Shown here: positions 7,015 through 7,277 of the stretch, one piece after another
How positions within the stretch are numbered: position 1 is the first letter of the stretch
How the letters are laid out: every line of letters begins with the position of its first letter
Source: Anaerolineales bacterium
GTDB lineage: Bacteria; Chloroflexota; Anaerolineae; Anaerolineales; Villigracilaceae
Assembly (NCBI GenBank): GCA_025056515.1
Contig: JANWWB010000061.1
Coordinates: forward strand, 1 to 7,277
Direction of reading: 5' to 3'
DNA: 7,277 bases
Made by a program: the position numbers and the translations under genes
The notes under the pieces: generated by a model
Seen by the model: only the letters and a program-made list of their open reading frames with translations
What the model was told of the DNA's origin: nothing
The model's database searches: none

Positions 7015-7044
7015 ATTATACACTGAGCAAAAGAAATCTGGCGA
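7015..7044 (-). promoter_or_regulatory. Predicted promoter of the pfkB-parA-parB unit
   Basis: On the minus strand a perfect TATAAT (7020-7015) is preceded by an 18-nt spacer and TCGCCA (7044-7039), which matches the TTGACA consensus at 4 of 6 positions. With a 6-nt discriminator (TTGCTC), transcription would start at or next to the A of the ATG at 7008. It diverges from the tRNA promoter. This is a pattern match only. Confidence 0.6.
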
Positions 7045-7213
7045 TTGAGGCGGATCTTTGCTCTTTTTGTACCCGGTTGATCAACAAGGCGATCGCTGGT
7101 TGTGGATGAAGGTGGCCTGCCTTTGAAGTGGATGCTCGAGAGCTGGTCGAGCTTGGGATTTCATTTTGTGGGCAGAACGCTGGTGGAAAGCCTGGTCGGT
7201 TGTATCATTCTGT
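7024..7213. other. Divergent intergenic region with palindromes
   Basis: About 190 bp lie between the two divergent promoters. They hold the perfect palindromes GTTGATCAAC (7076-7085) and GCGATCGC (7089-7096), separated by 3 nt, and three GATC sites (7053, 7079, 7091). A DnaA-box-like TGTGGATGA (7101-7109) differs at one base from the consensus complement TGTGGATAA. A 6-bp hairpin pairs GCTCGA (7134-7139) with TCGAGC (7147-7152) around a 7-nt loop and is followed by a mildly T-rich stretch; it is too weak to call a terminator. A 29-codon plus-strand frame at 7132-7221 (starting MLESWSSLGF) has no good ribosome site. I assign no gene here. Confidence 0.6.
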
Positions 7214-7222
7214 TGGTATAAT
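7214..7222 (+). promoter_or_regulatory. Extended -10 promoter of the tRNA gene
   Basis: The plus strand reads TGGTATAAT, a perfect TATAAT (7217-7222) with the TGn extension. The best -35 candidate is TGGTCG (7193-7198, 18-nt spacer), which matches only 3 of 6, as is common with extended -10 promoters. The expected start at about 7229 lies some 5 nt before the mature tRNA 5' end at 7234. Confidence 0.65.
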
Positions 7223-7233
7223 CCACATGGTTT

Positions 7234-7277
7234 GCCCCGGTAGTTCAATGGACAGAACAGGGCACTCCTAAGGCTCT
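7234..7277 (+). tRNA. tRNA-Arg (anticodon CCU), 3' part cut by window edge
   Basis: The 5' 44 nt of a tRNA are present. The acceptor strand is GCCCCGG (7234-7240), then U8 and A9. The D stem GTTC (7243-7246) pairs with GAAC (7255-7258) around AATGGACA. The anticodon loop CTCCTAA (7265-7271) carries anticodon CCT (7267-7269), which reads AGG as arginine. The loop and D arm resemble known bacterial tRNA-Arg(CCU), such as E. coli argW. The anticodon stem GGGCA (7260-7264) and GGCTC (7272-7276) gives three Watson-Crick pairs, one G-U and one A-G mismatch next to the loop. The T arm, 3' acceptor strand and any CCA lie outside the window, so the acceptor stem cannot be checked. An extended -10 promoter lies 12 nt upstream. 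Confidence 0.85.

Noticed and set aside
7134..7168. Hairpin followed by T-rich stretch as a plus-strand terminator
   Set aside because: The stem is only 6 bp, the T-tract is interrupted (TTGGGATTTCATTTT), and no plus-strand gene upstream needs terminating.
1..7277. CRISPR arrays, insertion sequences, phage or toxin-antitoxin genes
   Set aside because: I saw no regularly spaced repeats, transposase or integrase motifs, or small paired genes on reading both strands.

Overview
The window reads as ordinary chromosomal DNA from a free-living bacterium of moderate GC. Seven protein genes lie head to tail on the minus strand and fill almost everything from position 7008 down to position 1. A tRNA gene begins on the plus strand at the right edge. 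My best guess for the source is Chloroflexota (Anaerolineae-like). This rests on general impression only: a soluble histidine kinase carrying a type II secretion/MshE-type N-terminal domain, a chromosomal parAB pair beside a small PfkB kinase, and the protein style. There is no taxonomic marker. I see no transposase, integrase, CRISPR array or phage gene.

Layout from right to left, in the direction of transcription. A partial tRNA-Arg(CCU) runs off the right edge on the plus strand behind an extended -10 promoter. Divergent from it, a TATAAT promoter drives a PfkB-family sugar/nucleoside kinase, which may be translated from a leaderless mRNA. The kinase stop codon overlaps the GTG start of parA by one base. 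ParA (Soj-type ATPase, 261 aa) is followed after 30 bp by parB (Spo0J-type CTPase clamp, 284 aa). Seven bp later comes a YtcJ-like amidohydrolase (525 aa), and 40 bp after that a soluble histidine kinase with two MshEN-like motifs (339 aa). A 96-bp gap then leads to a second soluble histidine kinase with a GAF-like sensor (398 aa). An OmpR/PhoB-type response regulator starts 2 bp after it and is cut by the left edge at residue 183.

Functionally there are three blocks: a metabolic kinase coupled to chromosome segregation (pfkB-parA-parB), a stand-alone hydrolase, and a signalling block with two cytoplasmic kinases and one regulator. No convincing terminator lies between the genes, so long read-through transcripts are plausible. 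The 96-bp gap is the most likely place for an internal promoter. ParA, ParB and the hydrolase have recognisable Shine-Dalgarno sequences, whereas PfkB, both kinases and the regulator have weak or none.

The points most worth a second look are the possible cyclic-di-GMP-type input domain on the second kinase gene, the cysteine-rich GAF domain on the other kinase, the two-kinases-one-regulator arrangement, the leaderless-looking pfkB start, and the palindrome-rich intergenic region at 7024-7233. I do not see a clearly new biological system here.
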